From NCBI GenBank assembly GCA_014376435.1, contig JACMRL010000004.1, forward strand, positions 237,329-301,328: a DNA stretch of 64,000 nt, written 5' to 3'. This document shows positions 18,484-27,142 of the stretch, in pieces (the first letter of the stretch is position 1; each line of letters begins with the position of its first letter). Both the position numbers and the translations under genes were made by a program. Source of the DNA: Bdellovibrio sp. Its GTDB lineage: Bacteria; Bdellovibrionota; Bdellovibrionia; Bdellovibrionales; Bdellovibrionaceae. A model generated the notes under the pieces. That model did no database searches and was not told the DNA's origin. It saw nothing but the letters and a program-made list of their open reading frames with translations.

Positions 18484-19764
18484 CTAAGTATTCGATTTTA
18501 GCCACTTTAAATAATCAGTGATTAATTTTTCTTGGCCACGCTGAGAAGGCTCGTAAAATTTTTGCGGCTTAATTGTAGGTGGCCAGTAATTTTGCGCGAC
18601 ATAGGCTTTTTCAAATTCATGCGGGTAAATATATTCACCTGAAGATTTGTTCGCAGACTTTAAAGATTCTGGCAATTCTGGGCTACCCGTTACGTTTACA
18701 AATTCTTTTGCTTGGTTCCAGGCATTGTAAGACCGATTTGATTTCGGCGAGCTGGCCAGAAATGTTACGACTTGGGCCAGGTTAATCGCGCACTCGGGCA
18801 TGCCGATGGCTTCGACCGCCTGTAGCCCCGCAATCGCCAGGGGAAGCCCGCGAGGTTCAGCATTACCAACATCTTCACTAGCTAAGATCACTAATCGCCT
18901 TGCGATAAAGACTGGGTCTTCACCACCCGCCAGCATGCGGGCCATGTAATATAATGCGGCGTCGGCATCGCTACCACGGACTGATTTAATAAAAGCCGAG
19001 ATACAATCGTAATGCTGGTCAGAAGATTTATCATAGGCGATCACACGGTGACTGATGAGCTCTTCTAATTGTTCGATGCCCATCGGAAATGAAGTCTGAT
19101 TAATTTTATAAAGTTCAACGATGCTTTCTAATAAATTTAAAAATCTTCGCCCGTCACCGTCGGCTAACTGAACCAAAGTTTCAAAAGCGGTATCATCTAG
19201 TAAGTTTTCTTTTTTTAGGTTTTCGAATTTTTCAGCGCGCTCAAAAAGTTGGTAAAAACTTTCTTTCTCTAAACGTTTAAATTGAACGACTTGGCAGCGG
19301 CTGATCAGCGCGCGATTTAATTCGTAACTTGGATGTTCCGTCGTAGCCCCTACCAGATAAAGTTCTCCGCGCTCGATAAATGGCAGCAGCACATCTTGCT
19401 GAGATTTATTAAACCTATGAATCTCGTCGACGAATAATAAAGTTTTTTCAGATTGTTGCAAAAGACGCGCTTTACCTTGTTCGCCCGCAAGTTTTAAATC
19501 TTTGACTCCGGCATCAACTGCATTCATCGAAATAAATTGTGCTTTTGCGGTTTGCGCTAAAGCTCTAGCAAAACTGGTTTTACCCGTACCGGGAGGACCC
19601 GTGACAATTAAATTTAATAAGCGGCCGGCGCGCAGCAACTGGCCAATGGGTTTATTTGCTCCCAAAATATGATCTTGCCCGATCACTTCCGAAATATGTT
19701 TGGGTCTGAGTTTTTCAGCTAAAGGTCTTATACTTAAATCAGCCGAAGATTCGAATAAATCCAT
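18484..19764 (-). CDS. rarA: Replication-associated recombination protein RarA (MgsA)
   Basis: RarA is an AAA+ ATPase of the clamp-loader clade acting at stalled or gapped replication forks with SSB. Walker A GPPGTGKT is at 56-63 and Walker B FVDEIHRFN at 111-118. A sensor-1 region and the family's C-terminal tetramerisation domain (SASIKSVRGSD-like DCISAFIKSVRGSD, ARMLAGGEDP, ASEDVGNA) follow. The 426 residues are typical. The start is an ATG at 19762-19764. Confidence 0.95.
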   Translation of the reverse strand: MDLFESSADLSIRPLAEKLRPKHISEVIGQDHILGANKPIGQLLRAGRLLNLIVTGPPGTGKTSFARALAQTAKAQFISMNAVDAGVKDLKLAGEQGKARLLQQSEKTLLFVDEIHRFNKSQQDVLLPFIERGELYLVGATTEHPSYELNRALISRCQVVQFKRLEKESFYQLFERAEKFENLKKENLLDDTAFETLVQLADGDGRRFLNLLESIVELYKINQTSFPMGIEQLEELISHRVIAYDKSSDQHYDCISAFIKSVRGSDADAALYYMARMLAGGEDPVFIARRLVILASEDVGNAEPRGLPLAIAGLQAVEAIGMPECAINLAQVVTFLASSPKSNRSYNAWNQAKEFVNVTGSPELPESLKSANKSSGEYIYPHEFEKAYVAQNYWPPTIKPQKFYEPSQRGQEKLITDYLKWLKSNT

Positions 19765-19862
19765 CCTTAAAATTTAGCGAAATTTTCATTCGAAATATAG
19801 ACATTATCGACTTTGACGCATTCAGATTATTCAATCTTATTTACATAGCTCATATTTAAGTC

Positions 19863-21026
19863 ATGACAAAAATTATTTGCTTTGCGGTCGCCCTGTATTC
19901 ATGTCTTGCATTTGCAAAAACGGGCTTAACTTACTTCGATCAATATAGTGAAAACAAAAATGAATTTTTACGGCTCAGCGCAAGAGTTCCCACGAATAAA
20001 TGGCTGGTCTTAAACGATCAGTGGGCCATCAATGCGGATCCGAATTTAACGACGAACGTAGCCGTTTTTAAACAGCTGAAAATAAAATCTGAAACTTTGT
20101 TAGTTTTCTCTTCCGGTATTCACGGCGTAGAAGGCTTTGTTGGCTCGGCCTTACAGCGTTGGTTTTTGGAAGAAAATTTGATCGCGAAAAAAAGCTTGAA
20201 TGTGGACTTGGCGATGCTGCACTCGTTAAATCCGTGGGGGATGCAGAATAAACGCCGCGTAAGCGCTGAAAATATAGATCTAAACCGTAATTTCTCCGAT
20301 AGTGATTCTATTTTTTCAAAAACCAACGACGACTACATGAAAATTGATTCTTTTTTAAATCCCCAAGAAAAACTTAGGCTTGGTTTTTTTCATCGCGCGA
20401 GTTTTTTATTTGATTCGGTTAGACTAATTTTAAAATACTCTATCGAGACTTTACGTAAATCAATTCTGCTGGGGCAAAACCAACAACCTCGCGGCCTTTA
20501 TTATGCAGGAACAGCCGCCACTCCGCTAAAGGCCAAGATCGATTCTTTTATGGCTGAAGTTATAAAAGATTACAAAAAAATTATCTGGATTGATCTGCAC
20601 ACGGGCTATGGTACAAAAGGAAAACTACATCTTTTAGCGAACGATTCTAAATCCATAGCCGGTGAAGAACTTCGTAAACAATTTAAATCCACGCCTATTG
20701 ATTTCGGCGATCAAAAGAATTTTTACAAAACCGATGGAGACCTAGTAAGCTACTTGGCAAGATTTAACCAACCAGACCATTTAGTTACCGCGGTCGTTTT
20801 TGAATACGGAACACTCGACAGCCAAACCACTTTAGGGTCAATGGAGTCATTAAGACGCATGCTCATAGAGAACCAGGCCTACCAAAATGGCGCGACAAGT
20901 TCCGAAGCCAGTGTGCAGGCGAACGCCTTATTTTACGAAATGTTCATTCCAAAAGAAGAGGTCTGGGTGCAACAAATTCTTAACCAGACCGAAAGCGCTC
21001 TCCTAAACTTGAATCTAGTTCGCTAG
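19863..21026 (+). CDS. Secreted M14-like metallopeptidase (DUF2817)
   Basis: A signal peptide (MTKIICFAVALYSCLAFA) precedes a DUF2817 zinc carboxypeptidase-like domain. The metal-site motif SSGIHGVEGFVGSA places H87 and E90 as two ligands, NIDLNRNFS is the substrate-arginine region, and WIDLHTGYG supplies the third ligand. FEYGTLDS near residue 318 would hold the catalytic glutamate. The family is related to M14 carboxypeptidases, but its substrates are poorly known. An exported peptide- or murein-degrading role is inferred. Confidence 0.82.
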   Translation: MTKIICFAVALYSCLAFAKTGLTYFDQYSENKNEFLRLSARVPTNKWLVLNDQWAINADPNLTTNVAVFKQLKIKSETLLVFSSGIHGVEGFVGSALQRWFLEENLIAKKSLNVDLAMLHSLNPWGMQNKRRVSAENIDLNRNFSDSDSIFSKTNDDYMKIDSFLNPQEKLRLGFFHRASFLFDSVRLILKYSIETLRKSILLGQNQQPRGLYYAGTAATPLKAKIDSFMAEVIKDYKKIIWIDLHTGYGTKGKLHLLANDSKSIAGEELRKQFKSTPIDFGDQKNFYKTDGDLVSYLARFNQPDHLVTAVVFEYGTLDSQTTLGSMESLRRMLIENQAYQNGATSSEASVQANALFYEMFIPKEEVWVQQILNQTESALLNLNLVR

Positions 21027-21080
21027 CCTTTTTGCATCAATTTCTAGACGAAGGCTTCGCGCTCTGCACAAAATAAGAGT

Positions 21081-21617
21081 ATGAAAAAAGAATGGTGCAC
21101 AATTACGATTGCTACGGGGCAAAAAGTTAAAATAGACCGCGAAGACCTAGAAGAGGTTAACGAATACTCGTGGCGCGCGACCACCGGCAGCACGGGTCGG
21201 CTTAGAGTTGTGACTTCGGTTCGTAAACCCGAAGGTTCGCGCAGTATTACTTTAGGCCGTTTCTTAATGAAGCCTACCAAAACCAAACAAGTATATCCGC
21301 GCCGCTTTAATGAGGGCCTTGATTACCGTAAAGATAATTTAGTGATTTGTACGATGAAAGAACGTCAGCGTTTAATTTCAAAACGCCGTACGAATACGTC
21401 TTCTCCGTACAAAGGTGTTTCATTTTTGAAGGCGAAGAAAAAATGGCGAGCGGGTATCGAAGTGAATGGTCATGCCATCAACCTGGGTGATTTCGCCAAA
21501 GAAAGCGAAGCCGCTTTAGCTTACAATATCGCAGCAAAAAAGCATTTTGGCGATATTGCCTATCAAAATCAAATCAAACGCAAACCCCAACGTAAAAGCG
21601 ATTCAAAAAAGAAATAG
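21081..21617 (+). CDS. AP2-domain protein derived from an HNH homing endonuclease
   Basis: Residues 109-162 (SPYKGVSFLKAKKKWRAGI...LAYNIAAKKHFGDIAYQN) form an AP2/ERF DNA-binding domain as in phage HNH-AP2 endonucleases. The N-terminal half keeps the layout of those nucleases (DLEEVNEYSWRAT, LGRFLMKP, EGLDYRKDNLVICT), but the histidines that form the HNH centre are absent. The usual LHR-IM has become LGRFLM, and the usual DHINGN is VYPRRFNEG at 71-79. It is therefore probably a DNA-binding, non-cleaving protein with a basic tail. Two microprotein genes follow closely. Confidence 0.8.
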   Translation: MKKEWCTITIATGQKVKIDREDLEEVNEYSWRATTGSTGRLRVVTSVRKPEGSRSITLGRFLMKPTKTKQVYPRRFNEGLDYRKDNLVICTMKERQRLISKRRTNTSSPYKGVSFLKAKKKWRAGIEVNGHAINLGDFAKESEAALAYNIAAKKHFGDIAYQNQIKRKPQRKSDSKKK

Positions 21618-21626
21618 GTTCATTGA

Positions 21627-21731
21627 ATGACAAACACCGAAATTTGGTTTTTCGGCGGAGCGATCGTATTAACAATTATTTTTGGCCTTATTTTTTATCA
21701 GTTGATCAAAATCGTTAAAAAGGAAAAATGA
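21627..21731 (+). CDS. 34-aa single-pass membrane microprotein
   Basis: An ATG nine bases after the AP2 gene opens a 34-codon frame. It encodes an acidic start (MTNTEIWFF), one hydrophobic span (GGAIVLTIIFGLIFYQLI) and a basic tail (KIVKKEK). Charge and size suit an inner-membrane peptide. Its TGA lies inside the start region of the next small gene (ATGA overlap), the tight coupling expected of a real operon. The function is unknown; holin-like or membrane-toxin peptides look similar, but nothing proves that here. Confidence 0.45.
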   Translation: MTNTEIWFFGGAIVLTIIFGLIFYQLIKIVKKEK

Positions 21732-21856
21732 ATGAAGTTTTTTATGTTCATTGCGACCTTGCGAAAAAATTAAGAGCTTGCATTCTAGAATGGTTAGACC
21801 CCAATGGCCTTGACGCCACTTTACCTTTGTCAGCTTTAAATCTAAAATTGGCCTAG
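21728..21856 (+). CDS. 42-aa soluble microprotein
   Basis: The ATG at 21728-21730 overlaps the stop of the 34-aa gene (ATGA) and has AAGGA 4-6 bases upstream. The product begins MNEVFYVHCDLAKKLRACI and continues with LEWLDPNG; it is amphipathic, with two cysteines. The gene runs 4 bases into the end of the convergent phospholipase-D-like gene. The family is unknown. Coupling and the ribosome site are the main arguments that it is translated. Confidence 0.42.
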   Translation: MNEVFYVHCDLAKKLRACILEWLDPNGLDATLPLSALNLKLA

Positions 21857-23229
21857 CGTTTTTGATCGCGTTTCATGTTTTCAACAATGGGATAGATTAC
21901 CTTTAGTAATGTTACACTTATTTTTTTCCAAGCTTTGGCTTTGTTGAGTTCGTCGTCGCGATCGGCGGCAAGCGAGATCGGATCGATCAAGTAAGAGTTT
22001 TCTTGGAAATCGGTTATCATTTTTGTTAGCTTCTGCGCCAGGTCCACATTCTTAAGCCGAACCGCAAGTTCAAGGTTTTTCTGCTCTGAAATTAAATCGA
22101 AATTATACGATCCAACAACTGCTGTATGTCCATCAATGACAAACGCCTTCGCGTGTAAGGTATCAGGACCACGGTATTCCCAAATTTCAACACCAATATC
22201 AATCAGCGATTTTCTATTTAACCGATAAGCCGTCTGCGCAATGACGTTATCAGATGAGTTAAGCGAATTTGTGACAATACGAATGTACACGCCTTTCGCG
22301 GTCAATTGTTCGAACAATTTTAAAACACGATCACTTAGAGTCACGTAAGGAGAAATAATAATTAATGATTCTTTTGTTTCTGATTCGATAATTTTCGAAA
22401 GCTTAGAGGCGATGCCATCAGCACTTTTTTCGCGGTCCGTGGGGTCATATAAGAAATCAATTGGCTCGTTAATTTCATAGCCTTCGAGCCAATCTATTTT
22501 TGAATTCGGAATTACGCTATTTTTTCCGTAGTTTAAATTGACCGATTTTTCGTTCAACGAATTGTTCGCGGTCAGTATTTCTTGATTGATAGACTGTTTT
22601 TCACGCTGGCACTCGTCGTATTCTTTTTGTGTACAGGTATCGTAGGGACCGGCCGAATCGTATGACTTCAAATCAGGTAATGTTGAATAACGACTTTTCC
22701 AAATGCCTGAAAAATATTCGTTCGCCGTTCGTACAGATGCCCCGCTAAATACAATGTCTAAATCGTTAAAGCTACGCTCTTCCGCAATAAAATATTTATT
22801 TGAGATATTTCGCCCACCGACCAAACATATTTTCATATCAACACAAATGCTTTTGTCGTGCAGGCGATTCATCCACTTACTGGGTGTAAAAAGATCCACA
22901 GGATTATAGATTTTCAGTTCGAAGTTCTTTTCTTTTTTTAAAGCTGCTAAAATAGCGGGTTTAATTTGATGACTAAAACCATCTACCAAAATTTTCACTT
23001 GAACTCCGCGGCGAGCGGCATCCCTGAGGAGTGATAACACCGAAGTCGAAACTTGATCACTTGCCATGGTGAAATATTGGACCGTGATTTGTTCTTTTGC
23101 TTGCAGGATTAAATCGGCGCGAATTTGCAGGGCTTCATTATTATCACGAATTAATCTTGCCGAACTGGCCGATGCAAAAACTGAATTCAGCAGTAATATG
23201 GATAAACAAAAAATTGATCTGACCAGCAT
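21853..23229 (-). CDS. Secreted phospholipase-D-like protein (cardiolipin-synthase-type)
   Basis: Two HKD motifs are present: LHDKSICVDMKICLVGGRN in the first half and LHAKAFVIDGHTAVVGSYN in the second, the pair that builds one PLD active site for phosphodiester transfer. The frame extends upstream to 23334, but the ATG at 23227-23229 has GAGGT 6 bases before it and is followed by a signal peptide (MLVRSIFCLSILLLNSVFASA), so this start is chosen (458 aa). An exported enzyme on phospholipid or nucleic acid is inferred; it could also act outside the cell. Confidence 0.87.
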   Translation of the reverse strand: MLVRSIFCLSILLLNSVFASASSARLIRDNNEALQIRADLILQAKEQITVQYFTMASDQVSTSVLSLLRDAARRGVQVKILVDGFSHQIKPAILAALKKEKNFELKIYNPVDLFTPSKWMNRLHDKSICVDMKICLVGGRNISNKYFIAEERSFNDLDIVFSGASVRTANEYFSGIWKSRYSTLPDLKSYDSAGPYDTCTQKEYDECQREKQSINQEILTANNSLNEKSVNLNYGKNSVIPNSKIDWLEGYEINEPIDFLYDPTDREKSADGIASKLSKIIESETKESLIIISPYVTLSDRVLKLFEQLTAKGVYIRIVTNSLNSSDNVIAQTAYRLNRKSLIDIGVEIWEYRGPDTLHAKAFVIDGHTAVVGSYNFDLISEQKNLELAVRLKNVDLAQKLTKMITDFQENSYLIDPISLAADRDDELNKAKAWKKISVTLLKVIYPIVENMKRDQKR

Positions 23230-23786
23230 AGCATACCTCGTTAACGAATTATAGTGCAGTTCGCAGACCAACCCGGGGGGTCCTGTTAACCTTTGAATTC
23301 GGAATAAGCGTAAGCTTTCAAATTTCAGCGTCAAAGAGTTTTACAGTGACCCGTAATTGTCCTAGTTGGCGATTCAATGTGACATAAGCAGTCTTTTGAC
23401 TTCAGGGTAATTTTACGGACGTCGTCGGGTTGCTTGAAGCTGGTGAAAACTTACAGAGACCTTTAAGTAAAAACCTGCCTTCGATCCATCAGGATTTACA
23501 TAAACTGGGCCCTAAAGTTAGAGTCTGTATTTTTTTATTTTGTTAAAAAATCTGACGGAATTTATTTTCTTTATGCTTTTAAAAAACTCAACAATTGAGA
23601 AATATAGCTATCTTGCAAACTTTGCAGAACCCTTAAGAGTTCGGACGCTAAACGAATGGCGCAATGGAAATTTTAAACGCGCCCGGATGATTGATTACAT
23701 ACCGAACGGACAAATTACTAGAACGGACGTTCCGTAGAATTTACTACCCGGTGATTCGTATCAACCGGGCTTTACTCCATAATTAA
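23230..23786. other. Intergenic stretch with one hairpin
   Basis: No convincing gene. A 65-codon plus-strand frame (23540-23737) lacks a ribosome site and resembles nothing known. Near its end the arms CCCGGTGAT and ATCAACCGGG (23747-23769) can form a 9-bp stem with one bulge. The following T-run is short, so terminator function is doubtful. Confidence 0.5.
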
Positions 23787-24524
23787 TTATTCGATTTCAA
23801 GATCTCCACTTATCGTCGAGATTTTTACTAACTTCGGGCCATTTTTAGCAGCTTTGTGCTGATTCTTAATGGCGCCAGATAAAGATTTTAATTCGAAATT
23901 ATAATCATCCGCTGCTCCCGATAATTTCAAATCAACTCCACCAGAAATAGTTTCGATTTTTAAAGATGACTGATCCACATTTTTAAGTTCAATATCGGCT
24001 GAAACAGATTTAATTTCTACATTTGCAAAGCGCATATCTTTAATTTTTACTTCCCCACTGACCGTTTTAAGACTTAACTCATTACGATATGCTTTTGGAA
24101 CAGTGACTTCGATCGTCAGTCTTTCGGAGTGATGCTCATTCTGTTCAATGCTAAGCTCTTTGTCGCTCCAGCGTACATTTAATAACTTTTCAGTGCCAGC
24201 GCCCTCAGCCCGCACGATAATTTTATCTTCAATACCCTTGTTAATTTTTACATCTGCGTTGACAACTTTTAGGCTAATGGCATCTGTTTCGGTTGAAAAC
24301 CGGTGTACTTCTGACAAGTAAGTTAAGGTTTTACCTTCACTCTGCACATTGAAACGAAAATAATTTGTTCCGTATCGTTGGTTAACTGCTTTTTCAACTT
24401 TGGCTGAAAGCTCCGGATCGCTGGCGAATGCCATCTTTGTACTATAAACCGCTAAGGCCCCAAAAAATAAAGCCACTGGTGCCGCGATAAATAAAATTTT
24501 AATTCTTAAGTTTTTATTTTTCAT
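23787..24524 (-). CDS. DUF4097 family beta-repeat protein
   Basis: One N-terminal membrane anchor or signal (IKILFIAAPVALFFGALAVYS) is followed by regularly spaced short beta repeats (VKINKGIEDKI, VSGEVKIKDMRF, VSADIELKNVD, ISGGVDLKLSG, LSGAIKNQ, ISGDLEIE). This is the right-handed pattern of DUF4097/toast-rack domains. It is the third gene of a PadR-DUF1700-DUF4097 unit, with a 6-base gap to DUF1700. Such units occur widely in Firmicutes and delta-type bacteria and are thought to respond to envelope stress. The molecular role is unknown. Confidence 0.85.
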   Translation of the reverse strand: MKNKNLRIKILFIAAPVALFFGALAVYSTKMAFASDPELSAKVEKAVNQRYGTNYFRFNVQSEGKTLTYLSEVHRFSTETDAISLKVVNADVKINKGIEDKIIVRAEGAGTEKLLNVRWSDKELSIEQNEHHSERLTIEVTVPKAYRNELSLKTVSGEVKIKDMRFANVEIKSVSADIELKNVDQSSLKIETISGGVDLKLSGAADDYNFELKSLSGAIKNQHKAAKNGPKLVKISTISGDLEIE

Positions 24525-24530
24525 CTATTC

Positions 24531-25103
24531 CTACTTCTGTAAAACGAATTTTAAGTTCCAACGTAAATAATTAATCGCAAATACGACGATGCTTTTGGTA
24601 ATTAACATCATGCCTAAAATAAAGATCGCCGTAAGGCCAAATAAAGCTAGCGTGGTGGAGAAAATTGAAACTCCGACCCATGCCGACAAATTAATTAAGT
24701 TCGCCTGTAAACCGGTCGTGACAATCGCTAAAGCACTGGCACCAGTTACCATCGTTAGGGCCCAACCTATTACAACTATCGCGAGAATAATCGAACCCGG
24801 AATTAACAAGATTAAAAAATTAAACGGAGCTAATACAATCAAACGACCTAAAACTTTAAAAGCGAAAGTAAATTTGAAAGGCTGACTTGTATCTTTCATC
24901 TGTAAAACCATCGAATCTGTTTCGTAGGCTTTTGCAATGACTTCCGGAGTTCCTAGTTTACGTGAAACTTCATCTTCGTTTTTACCTTGAATTTTTGCTT
25001 GCTGAAAATGTTCTTCATAATCCGAAGCGATATCATCAATATCCTTCACACCATTTTTTTGTAAAGCAGACCGTAATGCTAATATAAATTCATTTTTATT
25101 CAT
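24531..25103 (-). CDS. DUF1700 (HAAS) membrane protein
   Basis: The N-terminal 65 residues (NEFILALRSALQKNG, IASDYEEHFQQAKIQGK, VSRKLGTPEVIAKAYE) are the HAAS signalling domain. About four hydrophobic segments follow (about 78-190). HAAS proteins are encoded next to PadR regulators and are thought to antagonise or relay to them. The start ATG overlaps the PadR stop (ATGA), indicating translational coupling. Confidence 0.88.
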   Translation of the reverse strand: MNKNEFILALRSALQKNGVKDIDDIASDYEEHFQQAKIQGKNEDEVSRKLGTPEVIAKAYETDSMVLQMKDTSQPFKFTFAFKVLGRLIVLAPFNFLILLIPGSIILAIVVIGWALTMVTGASALAIVTTGLQANLINLSAWVGVSIFSTTLALFGLTAIFILGMMLITKSIVVFAINYLRWNLKFVLQK

Positions 25104-25417
25104 CTTCTGTCCTTATCTATTAATTGCCCAACTTGCTGGTTAAATTCATTCCACTGCTTCGATTGCTCACGGCAAAATTCTTTACCCAGTTTTGTTATCT
25201 TATAATACTTGCGCGAAGGCCCCTCGTTAGATTCTTGCAAATAGGTTTCGAAGCATTTCTCTTCGGTCAGCCTGCGCAAGATCGGATACAATGTACCTTC
25301 TGAAATCTCGATGACTTTAGAAATCTCTTCGACTAACTCGTACCCGTAATAGTCTTTACGACTGACGACTGATAATACGCATAGCTCTAGAATTCCCTTC
25401 TTGAACTGTGGATTCAT
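25100..25417 (-). CDS. PadR-family transcriptional regulator
   Basis: A 105-residue winged-helix protein with the PadR signature: KKGILELCVLSVV, YGYELVEEI, EGTLYPILRRL and GPSRKYYKIT. The C-terminal helix for dimerisation is present. It has an ATG start with GAGGTAA 4-5 bases upstream. It is the first gene of the PadR-DUF1700-DUF4097 operon and probably represses it through the inverted repeat found just upstream (25448-25468). Confidence 0.92.
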   Translation of the reverse strand: MNPQFKKGILELCVLSVVSRKDYYGYELVEEISKVIEISEGTLYPILRRLTEEKCFETYLQESNEGPSRKYYKITKLGKEFCREQSKQWNEFNQQVGQLIDKDRR

Positions 25418-25447
25418 GATTACCTCTTGAGTAATGTATATAACCAG

Positions 25448-25468
25448 GTACTATGCTATGTACAGTAC
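25448..25468. promoter_or_regulatory. Candidate PadR operator
   Basis: A 21-bp inverted repeat with arms GTACT and AGTAC around an 11-base centre lies 31 bases upstream of the padR start. PadR sites commonly have this TACT...AGTA form, and the position suits autorepression. Confidence 0.5.
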
Positions 25469-25534
25469 TTTGTGTGACTTTGTATCAAAGTGCAGCATTT
25501 TGGATAAAACTTCCATGAATTCGCGAAAAAAAGG

Positions 25535-25564
25535 CAAAAAAAAGCTGCTTTGGGTGAGCAGCTT
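25535..25564 (-). terminator. Intrinsic terminator after the decayed barrel gene
   Basis: An 8-bp perfect stem, AAGCTGCT with AGCAGCTT (25542-25549/25557-25564), is followed on the minus strand by eight Ts. It once ended the transcript of the pseudogene at 25590-26200. Confidence 0.85.
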
Positions 25565-25589
25565 GCAACCTAATTAAAGGTTTCATTTA

Positions 25590-26200
25590 CTAAAACAATA
25601 CGCCGCCATTTATCGTTAAACCGATGCCAGACGCGATTGTTGTTTCGATTGAATTTGTTGCTCCAGCCTTTTGCGCGACTAGCTCCGTTCGAAATCCGGT
25701 ACCGTATTCAGCACCGACGTCGAAAACGATTTTAGTATTAGCGATGTCACCGCCAATCAAGCGGTAACCGGCACCAAAACGAACTCCAAATTTAGATTTT
25801 TCTTCAGATTGATCTGTACCTGTTACAAAATCGACTTCGCTTTGTAACTTCGTAGAAACTAAATTACCTTTTCCGCACCAGCCATTTGACTCTGAGTCGT
25901 TGAAAAATAGTGACCCGCTACGCCAAAAGTTCGATCCTTCATTTTAGTTCCAGCAATGAATGAGTTCTCAGAAAGCTCTGACTTTTACTTATAGATTGCA
26001 ATAAATCTACCGACCATAACGTTTTTACCGACGCGCGCGCGTGAGCTAAACCGATTCCGGAATTTGATACTGCAGCTACTAATAAAGAAATGTTATTTTT
26101 ACGTTCAATCGACTCAGCCGAGTTTAAAAACTTCCGCGTGATGTATTTGTATTTTGCGCCAGCGTCCAAGTGCGATTTGCTTTTTTTGCTTCCGCCAACA
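25590..26200 (-). pseudogene. Frameshifted outer-membrane beta-barrel gene
   Basis: Three minus-strand frames in succession give barrel-like sequence: DAGAKYKYITRKFLNSAES and VSNSGIGLAHA; then AGTKMKDRTFGVAGHYFST; then KFGVRFGAGYRLIGGDIAN through to IASGIGLTINGGVLF and a TAG. The final phenylalanine, alternating strands and a preserved terminator show that this was an outer-membrane porin-like protein. At least two frameshifts and a missing N-terminus make it inactive unless the shifts are sequencing errors. Confidence 0.75.
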
Positions 26201-26205
26201 AAGCC

Positions 26206-27066
26206 TTAGGTCGATTTTACGCTGAGTAGAAAGTCACAGCGGTCTAAAATTGTGATGCGGATATTTTCACGGTGCTCAATGATTTCGGGTTTTTCACTGA
26301 GCTGAGCTAGCCCGTGTAGAGTAACCATTTTTTGCAGCTCGATTAAATAAATCTTCTCGGGCCCATTCCGTAAAGGATACTTTGGCATTACACCATATGT
26401 AAATGCGGCCCTTCGGACTTGCGATGTCCAATCTATCTCAGTTTGTGTAAAATAAATTCTTTCCGCAACCTGAGTTACGTCGCGAGAGATTTCGGCGTCA
26501 GCTTTTTTAGATTGAATATCTAATTGGCGAAGTTCTGCTAATAATAGATGAAGCTGCACTTTTTTTGTTTCATCTAGCATCGTGCCTAAAACTGTTTTCC
26601 AGGCTTCACAGAAATCAGAGAATTCGAAATCAAGATCTTTTTCCAATACCGATGGGTTCGTGAGTCGAAATAATGTTTTCTCTAAAACAGCTATGGAAAC
26701 ATTCTCTTGATCAACTTTTAGATTAATCCGCATCATATGATGGGCCCAGCTAGCGATATTTCTAACTTCACTAGCCTCAACCTGCGCCGTACGGAAAGTT
26801 AAATGAAAATTCTGATAAGTGTCTGAGTCCATGGGCCGTTGCAGAAAACGATCAAATTGCCCTTTACTTCTTTCAATTCTTGGTACCGAGCAAAATTGAT
26901 TTAACCGCGTCAAAAATTTCTCAAATGATTCGTTCCATAAATTTTCTGATTGGCAGGTTTTATAAATTTGGAAGGCTTTGGCCGGATTCGGCACGGCCTC
27001 GTCCAGTAGGCGATTTACTTGTTGCTCTAAAAGCCTGGGAAATGATTTCCAAATTTGTTGCATCAT
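26206..27066 (-). CDS. Hypothetical cytoplasmic helical protein (286 aa)
   Basis: I do not recognise the family. It has no signal peptide or membrane segment. The composition is mostly helical, with many Leu, Glu and Gln (PRLLEQQVNRLLDEAVP, LHLLLAELRQLDIQSKKAD). It contains one HH pair (ASWAHHMMRI) and several isolated cysteines. It begins with a double methionine (MMQQIW). Its stop touches the upstream side of the decayed barrel gene, so the two may once have shared a transcript. Confidence 0.7.
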   Translation of the reverse strand: MMQQIWKSFPRLLEQQVNRLLDEAVPNPAKAFQIYKTCQSENLWNESFEKFLTRLNQFCSVPRIERSKGQFDRFLQRPMDSDTYQNFHLTFRTAQVEASEVRNIASWAHHMMRINLKVDQENVSIAVLEKTLFRLTNPSVLEKDLDFEFSDFCEAWKTVLGTMLDETKKVQLHLLLAELRQLDIQSKKADAEISRDVTQVAERIYFTQTEIDWTSQVRRAAFTYGVMPKYPLRNGPEKIYLIELQKMVTLHGLAQLSEKPEIIEHRENIRITILDRCDFLLSVKST

Positions 27067-27142
27067 GCCAGTTTAGAATAACATAACGCGGTGGTGACAT
27101 AAAAACATAAGTCATTTTTGTTTTTGGTTTTACGTCGAAGTT

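Noticed and set aside
23540..23737. 65-codon plus-strand frame
   Set aside because: No ribosome site and no recognisable protein character; it lies in non-coding sequence.
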